This document shows, piece by piece, positions 36,904 through 50,284 of a stretch of 64,000 nt of DNA. The notes beneath the pieces were generated by a model, which was not told where the DNA came from, ran no database searches, and worked only from the letters and a program-made list of their open reading frames with translations. The position numbers were made by a program, and so were the translations under genes. The stretch covers positions 3,968,001-4,032,000 of the forward strand of contig NEEC01000004.1 in NCBI GenBank assembly GCA_002189035.1. The letters run 5' to 3'. The stretch's first letter is position 1. Each line of letters starts with the position of its first letter. The DNA is from Utricularia gibba (taxonomy: Eukaryota; Streptophyta; Magnoliopsida; Lamiales; Lentibulariaceae).

Positions 36904-38256
36904 TTAGGCAATTTCATTTGGATCTCCTGTGTACTCGGCAATCTGCTCAAGCTTCACATGCAGAAACTCTTGTGTGTCTGCATCTCGAACAACGCCTGTC
37001 TCCTTCTCCAAATCTCTTTCCACCAAACTCCCATAGACACCCTCGTGCTTACCATACAATATAAGCACGTAACCCCCACGTTTTGGAAGTGCAGTCTCTA
37101 ATAGGTCCTGTTCTACACCTTGTAACAACTCCCTGCTCTCATCCATTGAAATGTCACAAATTCCAGGCCCTACAACGTCAACAACAACCCCCTTTTTCAA
37201 GAAAAATTTCCCTTTTTTGAAGTCCTTGCTAATAACTCTTACTCTTATATGATTCCTAAGCCAACTTGCCTGCAGGTTTCTATCTTTTTTATCTTTTGGG
37301 CCCTTCTTCGAAGAAGAAGCTTTTTTATCTACAGTATCATCCTTCTCCTTAATTTTCAATTCTCTTAACTTTCTCAGACACTGCTGCTCTTCTACAGATC
37401 CTATCTCCGCAACATCAGCGCTCTGAATCTTGATCCTCTCACTGCTTCTTGTTGTCCTTATGATCAACAAATCTCCACCGCCCCTCACCTCCTGAATTTT
37501 ACCCTTCACTCCCATCTTACTTCCCTTCACAATTCTAACTTCCTTTCCCACACTAAATCCTTTGTCTTCGCTCCCACTAGCTACCACGTTTCCATTATCA
37601 ACGTTCTCACCCGCAACACCATCTGTTTTCACTCTGTTTTCTAAAACCTCCTCTGTAAAACCCAAACCACCTCTCCCCTTCTTCTTGGTGAGCTCAAAGA
37701 CGTTCACATCCTCTCTGGCATTGCGCCCTATTCCCATTCCCTCTTTCCAACCATAACCAGCCATCAGAGCAGCTCCAAACCCCTCCACCGGCACATCCTC
37801 ATACTGATCCATCCCCAAATCATCACGCAGCATCTTCATATCCTCCCTAAACTTCCTCATCTCCATCTCCGCAATCGTTTCACTACCCCGAGCCCTAGCA
37901 CCACCCTGCCCGCCGGCTGATGGCGCGCGAACATTGAGACCATAACTCATAGACGCATCAGATGGATCCGCATTCGACCCGGGATCCAACTCAAACAAAA
38001 GAGTGCCATCCCCGACACCCGGTTGATTAATGGGCGGGAGATTATAGAGATTCTTAAGCTTTTCGTTGAAAGGCTTGTCCGGGATTGGAGCAATAGGTTT
38101 GATCTTCGGTTCAGACGTCGGAACCTCAACGGGAAGAAACTCCGTAACGTACTTTTTGCTCGAAGAATCATCTCCCCCAGCATCAGATGCCGACGACGCG
38201 GGCCTCTTAACTCGATTAGACTGCGATTTTGAGCTGATTGAAAAGGAAATACTCAT
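36904..38256 (-). CDS. MOS2: MOS2-like G-patch/KOW RNA-binding protein (GPKOW homologue)
   Basis: A single exon of 450 residues, complete from ATG at 38256 to stop at 36904. The N-terminus is Ser/Arg-rich (FSISSKSQSNRVKRP), followed by DELIGH-like AIPDKPFNEKL words (about 55-70). A G-patch lies at about 156-200 (VEGFGAALMAGYGWKEGMGI, then GRGGLGF). KOW 1 is about 235-265 (VGKEVRIVKGSKMGVKGKI), and a basic linker at 300-328 leads to a second KOW-like segment about 335-420 (LRNHIRVRVISKDFKKGKFF; VLILYGKHEGVYGSLVERDL). Arabidopsis MOS2 is a nuclear protein needed for innate immunity and miRNA maturation. The human homologue GPKOW binds spliceosomal DHX16. MOS2 being intronless matches my memory of the Arabidopsis gene. 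Confidence 0.92.
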   Translation of the reverse strand: MSISFSISSKSQSNRVKRPASSASDAGGDDSSSKKYVTEFLPVEVPTSEPKIKPIAPIPDKPFNEKLKNLYNLPPINQPGVGDGTLLFELDPGSNADPSDASMSYGLNVRAPSAGGQGGARARGSETIAEMEMRKFREDMKMLRDDLGMDQYEDVPVEGFGAALMAGYGWKEGMGIGRNAREDVNVFELTKKKGRGGLGFTEEVLENRVKTDGVAGENVDNGNVVASGSEDKGFSVGKEVRIVKGSKMGVKGKIQEVRGGGDLLIIRTTRSSERIKIQSADVAEIGSVEEQQCLRKLRELKIKEKDDTVDKKASSSKKGPKDKKDRNLQASWLRNHIRVRVISKDFKKGKFFLKKGVVVDVVGPGICDISMDESRELLQGVEQDLLETALPKRGGYVLILYGKHEGVYGSLVERDLEKETGVVRDADTQEFLHVKLEQIAEYTGDPNEIA

Positions 38257-38575
38257 CCTGAAGAATGAATTCGAAGATACCTGAATGAATCAATCGAACC
38301 TTTCCGCTTGACTCGCGTGGACCAAGAAAACCTAATCAGTGTTTCCGTTTGGGGGCGAATTCAACGATCAAACAATTGTTGCTTGTGATTGGGCTTTTGT
38401 ACCTTTTTTCGGCCCATTGGGCTTGTGTTTGGGTTTCAACAGAACTGTTAACTGTTTCTCGCCCCCCTTGCCTTCCCTCTGAAACATTTTCAGTTCTCAG
38501 TCACGCATCAAAAGCTTTTGCTTTTCTGGTCTTATTTGGATTCAGACTCTACGAAGAATCGCTCAATTGGACGGC
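38257..38575. promoter_or_regulatory. Shared 319-bp promoter of MOS2 and eIF4A3-B
   Basis: Lies between divergent ATGs. Site II-type elements TGGGCT at 38390-38395, GGCCCA at 38411-38416 and TGGGCT at 38418-38423 cluster in the middle, suggesting coordinated expression of the two genes. Confidence 0.6.
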
Positions 38576-40992
38576 ATGGCGGCGTCGGGAAGAAAAAAAA
38601 TAGGTGGGGGCCGGCGAGTGATGGAGGAAGACGATGCGAAGCTGATCTTTGAGGCTTCCAAAGACGTGAAGCCGATACTCAGCTTCGACGAGATGGGATT
38701 AAACTGGGATGTCCTCAGAGGAATCTACAACTACGGGTTCGAGAAGCCTTCCAGCATTCAGCAGCGAGCGGTTATGCCGATTATTTCGGGTCGAGACGTT
38801 ATTGCGCAGGCGCAGTCTGGAACTGGAAAAACGTCGATGATTGCGATTGCTGCTTGTCAGGTCGTGAACACCAAGTCTTCCCAGTACGTTTTGGTTCATT
38901 TAAAGTTCTTCTTATTGTTTGTCCTTTTTTGCATTGTGGGGGGGGGGGGGGTAGTTTTGTTTATAGGTGACCCTGAAAGTGATTATTTGCAACACCGGCT
39001 TCAAGCTTACGCATCCTTCCATTTGAATAGTATCCCAATTTCCCGCCTGTAGCTTTGAATATTGCTGTCCTGAATCAGCATGATAAATTGGAAACCGTTT
39101 ACTGCTTATTGATTTTTGTGTAGCATGAAGTGTTATAGTTTTATGAAATGAGTTTTATATATGGGCGTTGTTTCTGTCGTAAAGGTCTTGTTCTTATTTA
39201 TTTCCTATTTGTAACAGAGTTCAAGCGCTTATATTGTCACCTACGAGGGAGTTGGCTGTTCAGACGGAGAAAGTAGTATTGTCAATTGGCGAATATGTCG
39301 GTGTGAAAGCCCATTCCTGTACTGGAGGTAAAAATCTTGGCGAGGATATCAAAAAGTTGGAGGGTGGAGTTCAGGTGGTCTCTGGGACCCCAGGTAGAGT
39401 TTGTGACATGATCAAGAGAAGAACTTTGCAGCCTAAGGCAATCAAGTTGCTAGTTTTGGTAAGCTTTCTACATGTTAATTTTATGAGTTCCTCCAACCTG
39501 CAATTGCTATACTGTTCCAACTCGATTTGTTTTGATATTCTGATGTTGTGAATTCATATGATGTTGTTAGGATGAGTGCGATGAAATGTTGAGCAAAGGT
39601 CTCAAGGATCAGATCTATTCTGTGTACAGATATCTTCCTCCTGAGATTCAGGTGAACATTTTTTTCAACACGTTAAAATGATTTTCCCTCATCAGAGTTC
39701 TTTAACCTGTTTGATTCTTTAGAATGTACCTATCCATTGTGTGTATGACTTCTTTATTGGAAATGTTGATGAATCGCACAAATGTCGAACCCCCTGTTTT
39801 TTTTGTTTCCCTTAGTAGAATTGTTTTCGTTTCGGTCCTTCTAATAACACATTCGTGCTCGCAATTTAATCATTTGGAAGTTTCTGCTTCAATCATCATT
39901 CGCTGAAATATATGAATTTCAGATTGTCATGATATCAGCCACCCTACCAGATGAAATAATGGAGATGACAAGCAAGTTTTTGACAGATCCAGTGAGGATA
40001 CTTGTGAAGCGTGATGAATTAACTCTTGAGGTGTGTCTTTCACCTATAAAAAGCATCCGAGACATTCTTTGCATCAACCGAACATAGCATCCATCTGTAA
40101 TTGTTGCTTGCTGTTCTGTCTTTTCTCCTCAGGGGATCAAGCAATTCTATGTTGCTGTTCAAAAAGAAGAATGGAAATTTGATACTTTATGTGATTTATA
40201 TGAGACTATTACAATATCTCAGGCTGTAATATTTTGCAACACAAGGAAAAAGGTATTTTGGTTGCCCATATGCTTTCATACCAATGAATTACAACTTCTG
40301 TGCACAGTTTCTGTCCATGGATTCAAAAGCTCTCTAAGCCTGCATTTTTCCCTTGTGTGATAGGTGGATTGGCTAACCAAAAAAATGCGAGAAATCAACT
40401 TTCCCGTGTCATCAATGCACGGAGACATGCCCCAGAAGGAGCGTGATGCAGTCATGGGAGATTTCCGGTCTGTCCGGACAAGAGCTCTCATCACCACAGA
40501 CATTTGGGCCAGGGGGCTGGATGTTCAACAGGTGCACTCATTCATCTCCAATGCCGCCAACATCCATATACGGCTGACCCTTTTACAATGGAAAAGCTAC
40601 TAGAGCAATGCTATATCATATGCTTGGTCCCCAGTTTCACAGATGACCACACACCATGCATTGTGGAACATCAATCACTTTACGTGGGAATGATGAAGCT
40701 GTAATTCTTATACCCTTTTCAGGTGTCCGTGGTATTCAACTACGATCTTCCAAACAACAGAGAAAATTACATTCATCGTATCGGGCGGTCTGGCCGTTTT
40801 GGGAGGAAGGTAGTTCTAGAATCTGGAACTAGAACTCATTTTTTTCTTTCCAACTCAATGTGGATCCTCATTTTTCAGGGTGTGGCCATAAACTTGGTCA
40901 AGAGCGATGATATGAAAAGCTTGAGGGACATCGAGCAGTTCTACGGCATAAAAATAGGTGAAATGCCACTGAATATTAACGAGTTAATTTGA
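38576..40992 (+). CDS. eIF4A3-like DEAD-box helicase, divergent tandem paralogue (copy B)
   Basis: Eight exons (38576-38883, 39218-39458, 39571-39651, 39923-40030, 40133-40252, 40364-40531, 40723-40809, 40879-40992) give 408 residues. Seven of the eight exons have exactly the length of copy A's, so this is a duplicate. Motif II reads DECD (184-187) rather than DESD. Other changes include FRSVRT for FRSGQT before motif [12 protein letters not shown] for [11 protein letters not shown], and a C-terminus [13 protein letters not shown] for [13 protein letters not shown]. Motif I, SAT, ARGLD and HRIGRSGR are intact, so ATPase activity is plausible. Whether it still enters the exon junction complex is unknown. 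The frame is intact, with no indels. Confidence 0.92.
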
Positions 40993-41797
40993 AGGCTTTT
41001 TGGCGAGGGAAAAAGGTGTTGTAAGTGGCTTTTGTTGCGCTAGGGGTATTTATTCTTTTTAAAATAGATTTATGTATCCATTTCAATAGCTAACTATTTA
41101 TTTTGTATTTTTCTAAAAAAGTGGATTTTCTCTTTTCAATAGGTAACATTTCAAAAATGATTTATATTTTTTAAATATAAACTAAATTCTCTTTTCAATA
41201 GGTAACATTTCAAAAATGATTTATATTTTTTAAATATAAACTAAATTCTCTTTTGTTCGAAGATTTGTTTTTGAAATTATTTCAATTCTATGAAATGAAT
41301 TTTATCAAAAGGGATTTTTGATAATTGATTATATCATATAAATTTCTAATTATATTCATATTTTTTATAAATTGTAATTTTAAATCATCTTGCTAGTATA
41401 AATCATTGTATTTTATTAATAATCATTGTTCCTTTTCTAACAAATTATATTTTATAATTTTAAATCATAATATTATTATAAGTCTATTTTAACTGTTGTA
41501 GTAATATAAAATATCATGGATTTATGGAATATTTTATAGTATGGATAATTTATAAAGTATAATTTGATAATATGTATAGATTCTTTATTTATTATTTTTT
41601 TTACTTTAAATTATTAAAAAATCATTTACAATATATGTATATATATATATATCTAAATGATTAGAACAAATATTAGAATAATTTTTGAAGTAATTTTTTC
41701 AAACGTTACGAATATATCCTTGTGAAAATATTTAATATTAAAAAAAAGGAAAATCCTGAATGACCAAAACAGTCTTTTTACGGATTCTGGGTATCAA
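40993..41797. other. AT-rich spacer with a 59-bp tandem duplication
   Basis: Contains the eIF4A3-B 3' UTR, the duplication at 41131-41250 and a short TA run near 41638-41650. No gene is visible. Confidence 0.6.
41131..41250. repeat. 59-bp direct tandem duplication
   Basis: Two identical adjacent copies start with TCTTTTCAATAGGTAACATT at 41131 and 41190, with the beginning of a third after 41248. Identity suggests a recent event. Confidence 0.9.
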
Positions 41798-42363
41798 GGC
41801 CCATATGATGACTTGGCCCAACCTCAACTCAAGTGTTTGGGCCAGTTTTTAGGTAACGTCTCTTCAGATCGGTGAGCTGCCTGCCCTTCGCAGTTCGATG
41901 TCTATGCCGTCGTCGTGACTCCCGCCGCCGCCGCATTCCCGCTGAAGATCAAAATCGTAATTTCTCTATATCGGTAAAACTCGGTCTTCTCCTCTTCCCT
42001 TTTCCATAATCTCACCGCCCCTGTCTGAGTTTGTTCCTCGTAGGGTCTTTTCTGCAACCGAGCTAGAAGATATAAATGTTCATGAAAATTTGGGTATTCT
42101 GCATCGCAAGTTTTCCTGGTTTCCCATGTCGAATTTCCTTGTCCTTTTAGGGTATTTTTATGATGACTTTGGTGAAGTTATGGTGTTTGATTTGGGAAAA
42201 TTCTCCAAAGTTTGGTTTCTATTTTTCTGGCGTTTGTTCGTCTGGTTTATGATTAGGGCATGCGGATTTTTCACGTTTGCATCATATTATGCTCAACTGT
42301 TGCTACCTATAAACAAAATGTTTTAACTCAGGTGGAAAGAAACCCGTTATTACTTAGCAAGAA
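41798..42363 (+). promoter_or_regulatory. Promoter and leader of the FAF1-like gene
   Basis: GGCCCA at 41798-41803 and 41815-41820 and TGGGCC at 41838-41843 form a site II cluster. A GC-rich leader follows from about 41870. A spliced 5' UTR ending just before 42364 is likely (GTTTTAACTCAG at about 42321-42332). Confidence 0.5.
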
Positions 42364-43255
42364 ATGGTGAAGGTGCACAAGAAAAGTGTAGAGGCCAAAG
42401 TGGGGTCATCAGTTTCGAATGGTGATGATGAGGTACCAAGGATGGACATCAAGAGCATCCTAAATGAGATCAACTATTTGGGTAGAATTTTTTTGTCCCC
42501 ACTGGATCTTAGGCGTTTGCTGTGTTCATGGATTATATTCAGTGAAATTATAGTTTTCTGGCCCGCATTCTGGTTGCATTTGACACCATTGCAAGCCTTT
42601 TGGTGTTAGTTGCGATCCGCCAAGTCCATTCACTTAGAGATGTTTTACTATCTCCTGCCGATCACGGATTTGTATTTCAGGTTCAACCCATATGACATGG
42701 AAGCAGAAGAAAGTACTGGAGAACAAGAGGGTGGTTTCACTTGGCGGGAAGGTAAAGTCCAGCCCCTTTTCTTTCTGGAATGTGTAGATGTGGAATAGCT
42801 TACGATACTGTGCTATAATATTCTTACAGCCTCCAAAGAAGCAGAGATTGCCGCTGAGTGTGGCTCGTCCAATCATGAAATACCAAAAGAACAGAGAAGA
42901 AAAATTGCTTCGAGATGTCAGGCATCATTATTACCATTGAAGTGCAATGTGAATTAACGAATATTTCTGATAACTGGGGTGCTTTGCAGAATGCTGAAAT
43001 TGCAAGATTCGGAGGCTATAGCAGCAGAAGTTCAAACAAAGTTGCAGAGAAGGCTCGAGGTGAGGACAAGGTTAAGCGATCCATCATGATAACTTCAGGA
43101 ATGGAGTCCTGAACGTCAAGCATCTACTACAGCCCTCTGCCCCTCCTCGCGTCTCGGACGACAACGAAAGGCACCCCTCAGCTAAAAGGAAGAAAAGCAA
43201 AGGTGGTAAAAAGGGCCATGGCAAGAGGAAGGGCAATGGAAAGAACAGGCATTAG
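42364..43255 (+). CDS. Small basic nucleolar protein, FAF1/C1orf131-like (DUF4602), one frameshift as sequenced
   Basis: Four exons (42364-42481, 42681-42751, 42830-42916, 42990-43255) give about 180 residues if one base is restored. Key words: MDIKSILNEINYLG, then HMTWKQKKVLENKRVVSLGG, PPKKQRLPLSVARPIM, AEIARFGGYSSR, and a very basic Lys/Gly-rich tail (RKKSKGGKKGHGKRKG) typical of nucleolar proteins. The LENKRVVSLGGKPPKKQ segment resembles the DUF4602 core of yeast Faf1 and human C1orf131, factors of small-subunit ribosome assembly. The family call is tentative. In the last exon the frame must shift at CC 43081-43082 (one C missing) to reach FRNGVLNVKHLL and the basic tail; without it the protein stops at 43112. 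Confidence 0.7.
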
Positions 43256-44252
43256 TTGCCTGTGCAGGGAAACAACACACTTCTCATATTGAAATCTATG
43301 GGATATTTTTTTCACGTGCTCCATTTTTTCTGGGCTGCTGGTGTTGTAGGATTGACCCAGCCTAGGTCTTGTAAGATCTATTACAGCTTTGGCAAGAGTT
43401 AAATTCACGAATTGTTATAAAAATTAATTTAAATTGTGATTTAAAATGTGGTTCTTATTAGGGTAGACTTTGTTCGTGATATCTGAGATTATAGTTAGTA
43501 TAAGGAATTTAATCTCTAAATTTTAAAATTATATCATTGACTTTTTAATTTACTTTTTTATAAACAAGTTGATTTCAAACTTATTAAATTATATATTTAA
43601 TCTTTTATATTATCAAAACTAATCAATTCTAATATTTAATATTATTATAATAGTACATCACTATTAAACAGTATCTATAATTTACATTATTTCTACATTG
43701 ATAGTTTTAACCTTATTAAACCTTGAAAATCATTATATGCAATTGCGATATAACCCTAACAAAGGATTTTGATTTGTCAAATTTCATATGCGAATATGAA
43801 AAATCTTATCATAAAATTTTATTGAATGTGAAATAAAAAATGATTTACGATGTTATGAATCATATCACAATTTAAAAATTCAAAAAAATTATTCAAATCT
43901 TACTTGAACGGCTCTGACAATTTAAGATATATCTTTTACAATGTTAAAATTTAGATATTAGATTCATTATACTAAATGAAATTTGAAGTAGTGTTTTTGT
44001 AATTTTTACGTTTTTATTTATTCAATTGTAATTTAATTATAATTTAATATCTTTATAATAAAAATATTAAAAAATGTAGAGAGAGTACTGTTGTGTTGTA
44101 CGTACTGGAAACACGCGAGTCTCACGTGCATTCGAAAAGCATTGGTGCGATGTCTAACCGGAGATGGGGCTTACTGGAACCGGTGACCTCTGGCTCGAAT
44201 TCCTCATTTGAACCGGGGTCTCATTAGGGGAGCCGAGCTGATTGGGTTGCCC
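43256..44252. other. 3' UTR, AT-rich spacer and rsmH leader
   Basis: AT-rich from 43400 to 44090 with nothing recognised. From 44100 the sequence becomes GC-richer and leads into the rsmH ATG. Confidence 0.6.
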
Positions 44253-46078
<1,826 letters not shown>

Positions 46079-46248
46079 AGCTTCCCACATTTCCGGTACA
46101 CTTAACTTGATTCCTTCATTTTGTATTGCAATGCAGATTTTGGTAGTTGTTTCAGATGCGGGATCAAGCAACAACACCATCTGCCAATTTGTGTCAAATA
46201 TTTGAAGATGGGATTAGAAGCATGCTGAGATTTTCACAATCCATCAGA

Positions 46249-46940
46249 TCATACAACAATGCTCTTCTCCCTTTCATCAAAGTAATCCTCCCTGACGTTG
46301 ATCACCACAACAAGTGACATCAACCAGAACAGGGTAGCATTCAGTGATACAAACGCGCCTCCACCAAGAAGGCCAGTTTTCGCAGTCGGGCAGCCGTATC
46401 CCAGACCAAGGTGAATGTTTGTGGAATGATGGAGCTGCTCCTCAATCGTCGGCCACATCAGAAACACCGCAGCCGCAAGCGACGTAACCCTGCATCAAAC
46501 CATCCCAGTCAGCTGCCTGCGAAACCCATCATCTGAAAGCAAGGGAAACTCATCATCTCACACAGCAGCAAGCATATGGGAGGTGAGCCAGGTTGAGCCG
46601 AAGACCGCTGCTCGTGGAACCGCCTTCCCGCCGTACCGGTAGAACAGGGAGTTGTATCCGAGGACGCTCGCGATCCCCAGAAGCGCCAAGGAGAGGTACC
46701 CCAGAAACGCCGTTGGATCGGAGGGATACCTGCACACGATTACTCCTTTCCCCGCACCCGGTACGCCCACTCCCGCCGGTGGCTGGCGATGATTTTGTCA
46801 GCCGAAACAGTTGTAGCAAAAAAGGCAAGCAGTAAGAAGCATCTATCTAACTTCTTGTGCTCGGCCAAGATCCCAAATATGAAGGATGCTACGCCCAGAC
46901 ATGCCACTGTTAAACCGTAATGCGTAGGGGTGACAGCCAT
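46249..46940 (-). CDS. DUF1218 four-helix membrane protein; first splice donor damaged
   Basis: Three exons on the minus strand: 46940-46851, 46782-46562, 46489-46249, total 183 residues. It begins MAVTPTHYGLTVACLGVASF, with four hydrophobic helices and the family words VICxYPSDPT (here VIVCRYPSDPT), WPTIEEQLHH, CPTAKTGLLGGGAFVSL and REDYFDE. DUF1218 proteins include Arabidopsis VCC/DEAL and MWL, linked to vein patterning, leaf symmetry and lignin. Phases require exon 1 to end AAG at 46851 and exon 2 to start CCA at 46782, but the intron begins TTAGAT rather than GTTAGAT: one G of an expected GG is missing. The second intron is normal GT-AG. It converges on rsmH. Confidence 0.85.
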
Positions 46941-47743
46941 TTTTTCCAGCTGCGGTTACAAAAGGGTGGAGTTGAAGGTGAAGTTGAATAAATAGAGGAT
47001 CAGATCAAAAGGGGAAGCAGTGAGAGCAGCAACAGACGGTAAAGCGGGAACTGGGCGTGATGACTGGTTCTCTTTGCATCCCCTTCTCCTTCACCTGATT
47101 CCTCACTTCTACAGTTACCCTACATCATATTCACTAAAAACGTATTAAAAATAGTTGAGTTTGCTTAATATACTAAGCATTTTTTTTAAAAAAAAGAAAT
47201 GGTCAAACGTTCTGAATAATTATTTTTTCTAATTTTGTAATAATTAGAAAGAAGGAGACAATGTCAAAATAGTGGAGAAATAATAATTTGAAGGAAAAAA
47301 GGCGTAGAGGAAGAAAAATATGGCTAATTGCTATGAAGAATTAATTCTAACTAGTATATTATAGTTGTAGATGAAAATTGCATCTATTATTATGTGGTGC
47401 TTGACAAATTATTTTTAGTAATTTGATAAATGGTTTGGATTTTGACTTGAATTTTGCTTTCTATAAAATAAAAATGTGAAACTGATAATTTCTAAAAAAA
47501 AACTTGATATTTATTAAATGAGATTTTTTAGTGATCATATGAAATTGCTTGTTTTTTATTTTTAATTTATGAGCATTTGATTTTTTTTTCATTCCTATTA
47601 TATCACAAAGAAAAGTAGCAAGTGAATCATGTATTATGGAGTTAGCACCAATGGAAGTGAAAGTTACATGATATATTTGTTTGGATATAATGATTTAGTA
47701 TTAGAAGATATTATTAAAGACAAATTTGACTTATAAATTCTAA
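46941..47743. other. AT-rich spacer left of the retrotransposon
   Basis: The promoter of the DUF1218 gene lies at 46941-47100. The rest is AT-rich with no features. Confidence 0.6.
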
Positions 47744-48343
47744 TGTAACCTTCTAATTTAAAGAGATTAGCAACCCACGAACAAGAGTTGATTTTGAAGC
47801 TTAAAAAGGAACACACCCAAATTTACTCTCAAGAGAAGTAATCTCTTGCAACCAGACTTTGAAATAAAAGGAATTCAGAGCCACACTTCAGAAGGAAAAG
47901 GAAATGGAAATGATAATCCTAGGACACCACAAGTTCAAAGTTTGATAAGTCAAGAGTGTTCAAACATTCAAAGAAGAGGAAACTCCTCACAACATACATG
48001 AAATGACTAAAAGGTTCTGAAAGAGTACATCTCTAGAGTATTTATACTTTAGGATTGGGCTCTAACATTACTTGGCCCAAACTAAATGAAATAAAAAAGT
48101 CTAACAAACCCAATGATCTGAGGTAAATCCAGCTTCAAGTAGTTGAACTCCTTTGATGGGATGTCTTCAAGGCCATGTTTGATTTCAAAAGTATTGAGTA
48201 GGGACTTAAGTGTATCTTCAAGCATCTTGCTCTTGCTCCTAGTCATTGGTCATGGTGGAATGATCTTTGTTTCTAATGTGTTCACTTGGACAAACTCCTC
48301 ATCATTATTTAAATACACTTTATTATTTTTGTGGGGCTCATCA
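47744..48343 (-). repeat. 3' LTR (left copy)
   Basis: 600 bp, beginning TGTAACCTTC and ending GGGGCTCATCA on the plus strand. It matches the right LTR throughout. Confidence 0.93.
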
Positions 48344-48365
48344 TCCCCCCCCCCCTTTCTTAAGG
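48344..48365 (-). other. Polypurine tract of the retrotransposon
   Basis: On the minus strand AAGAAAGGGGGGGG... directly abuts the 3' LTR (a run of 13 C on the plus strand at about 48345-48357). It is the plus-strand priming site. Confidence 0.85.
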
Positions 48366-48369
48366 AAGA

Positions 48370-49339
48370 TTCATCCTTGAATCTGTATCCATGTCAAAAA
48401 GAAACAAATCAGCAATATTGAAAGTTGAATGAACATAATACTCACCTAGTAAATCTAGTTTGTATGTATTATCATTCACGCGCTCAACAATTTGGAAAGG
48501 GCCATCTCCACGAGTTAGAAGTTTTGACTTCCTCTTGGTGGGAAATCTCTCCTTCCTGAGATGCAGCCAAACCCAATCTTCAGATTCAAATACAATTTTG
48601 CGTCTCCCCTTATTTGCTACTGATGCATACTTTGCATTATTGGATTCAATCTGTTATTTCACCTTTCATGCAATCTTGTGATTGCTTCAGCTCTCTTCTT
48701 GTCATCTAAACTAACTTTTTCATCACAAGGCAAAGGTAACATATCCAAAGGTGTAAGAGGATTAAAGTCATAAACCACTTCAAATGGAGATAATTTAGTA
48801 GTGAGATGCATGGTTCTATTGTAAGCGAACTCAACAAGTGGCAAACATTCCTCCCATGTTTTAAGATTTGGTTTAATCATAATCCTAAGTAAGGTAGAAA
48901 GTGTGCGATTAGTTATCTCAGTTTGCTCATCGGTTTGAGGGTGACATGTTGTTGAGTACAACAGCTTAGTGCCAAGTTTACTCCACAGAACTCTCCAAAA
49001 GTGACTGAGAAATCTTGCATCTCGATCAGAGACAATAGTGAGGGGCATACCATGAAGTCTAACAACTTCCCTAAAGAAGAGATCAGCCACATGAGATGCA
49101 TCATCAGTTTTGTGATAAGGGATAAAATGTGTCATCTTTGAAAATCTGTCTACAACAACAAAAATTGAATCTCTACCCCTTTGGGTACGAGATAAGCCTA
49201 AAACAAAATCCATAGAAATGTCCACCCACGGTTGAGAAGGAGTAGGGAGTGGAGTATACAAACCATTAGGGGCAGTGGTTGATTTAGCCTTCTTACAAGA
49301 GATATATCTATCACAAATTCTTTCAACATCCCTTCTCAT
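48370..49339 (-). pseudogene. Retrotransposon integrase
   Basis: Reads [20 protein letters not shown] (zinc-binding part), [13 protein letters not shown] with the first catalytic Asp, [15 protein letters not shown] with the second, and the [15 protein letters not shown] catalytic Glu region. The usual TDGQTE is TDEQTE here. A C-terminal beta domain follows near 48500-48380 (QIVERVNDNTYKLDLLGEY). No chromodomain is visible. Confidence 0.85.
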
Positions 49340-49345
49340 GTGTGG

Positions 49346-50284
49346 TCAAAAGAAATGTTGGGTGAGAGTATCAAAAGTCTTCTTAACACTAAAATGTCCC
49401 ATTAATCCACCACGATGAGCTTCCCTAACAACCAAATCACGTATGGAACAACAAAGAATGCACAACTTATCTTTCCTACAAAGAAAACTATCTTTCCTGA
49501 AGAATAGTCTAGATGGAGCAAGTTCACATGCCTTATAAATGTCTCCAAAATCATGATCATGAGCATATAAGTCAATAATGCTAGCAAATCCAAGAATTCT
49601 TGCATCAAAATTGGCTAAAAGTGTATACCTTCGAGATAAAGCATCAGCTACCACATTCTCCTTACTTTTTTTGTATTTGATCACATATGGGAATGTGTCA
49701 ATGAATTCCACCCACTTAGCATGTCTTCTATTCAGCTTTCCTTGACCCTTCAAATGTTTGAGCGACTCATGATCAGTATGTATCACGAACTCCTTAGGCC
49801 ACAAGTAGTGCTACCATATCTCCAAAGCCCTAACCAATGCATACAACTCCTTGTCATACGTTGGATAGTTGAGGGTGGCACCATAAAGCTTCTCACTAAA
49901 ATAAGCAAGTGGACATCCATTTTGCATCAATACAACACCAATGCCTGAACCTGATGCATCACATTCAATTTCAAAAGTATCAGAAAAATTTGGAAGTGCT
50001 AGAAGAGGTGTTGAGCAAAGCTTATCCTTAAGTTGTTGGAAGGCATGTTCCTACTCGTCTCCCCAATGAAATGGATGATTTTTCTTGATCAATTGAGTGA
50101 GGGGTGCTGCTATAGAGCTGAAATCCTTAACAAACCGTCTATAGAAATTCGCTAAGCCATGGAAACTCCTAACTTCACCAACTGATGCAGGTGTTGGCCA
50201 TTCCTTAATTGCTCTCCCTTTCTCTTCATCGACAGCTACTTCTGCATCACTTACAACATATCCAAGAAAAGAGATACTATTCAT
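49346..50284 (-). pseudogene. Retrotransposon RNase H and connection region
   Basis: Contains [72 protein letters not shown] and [11 protein letters not shown], all standard for Ty3/Gypsy RNase H. In-frame stops interrupt it near 50050 and 49810. Confidence 0.85.

Noticed and set aside
46553-46835. Arg-rich frames on both strands
   Set aside because: They are alternative frames of DUF1218 exon 2.
48143-48681. Plus-strand peptides within the retrotransposon
   Set aside because: They lie in the LTR and opposite the integrase 3' end; the element is coded on the minus strand.
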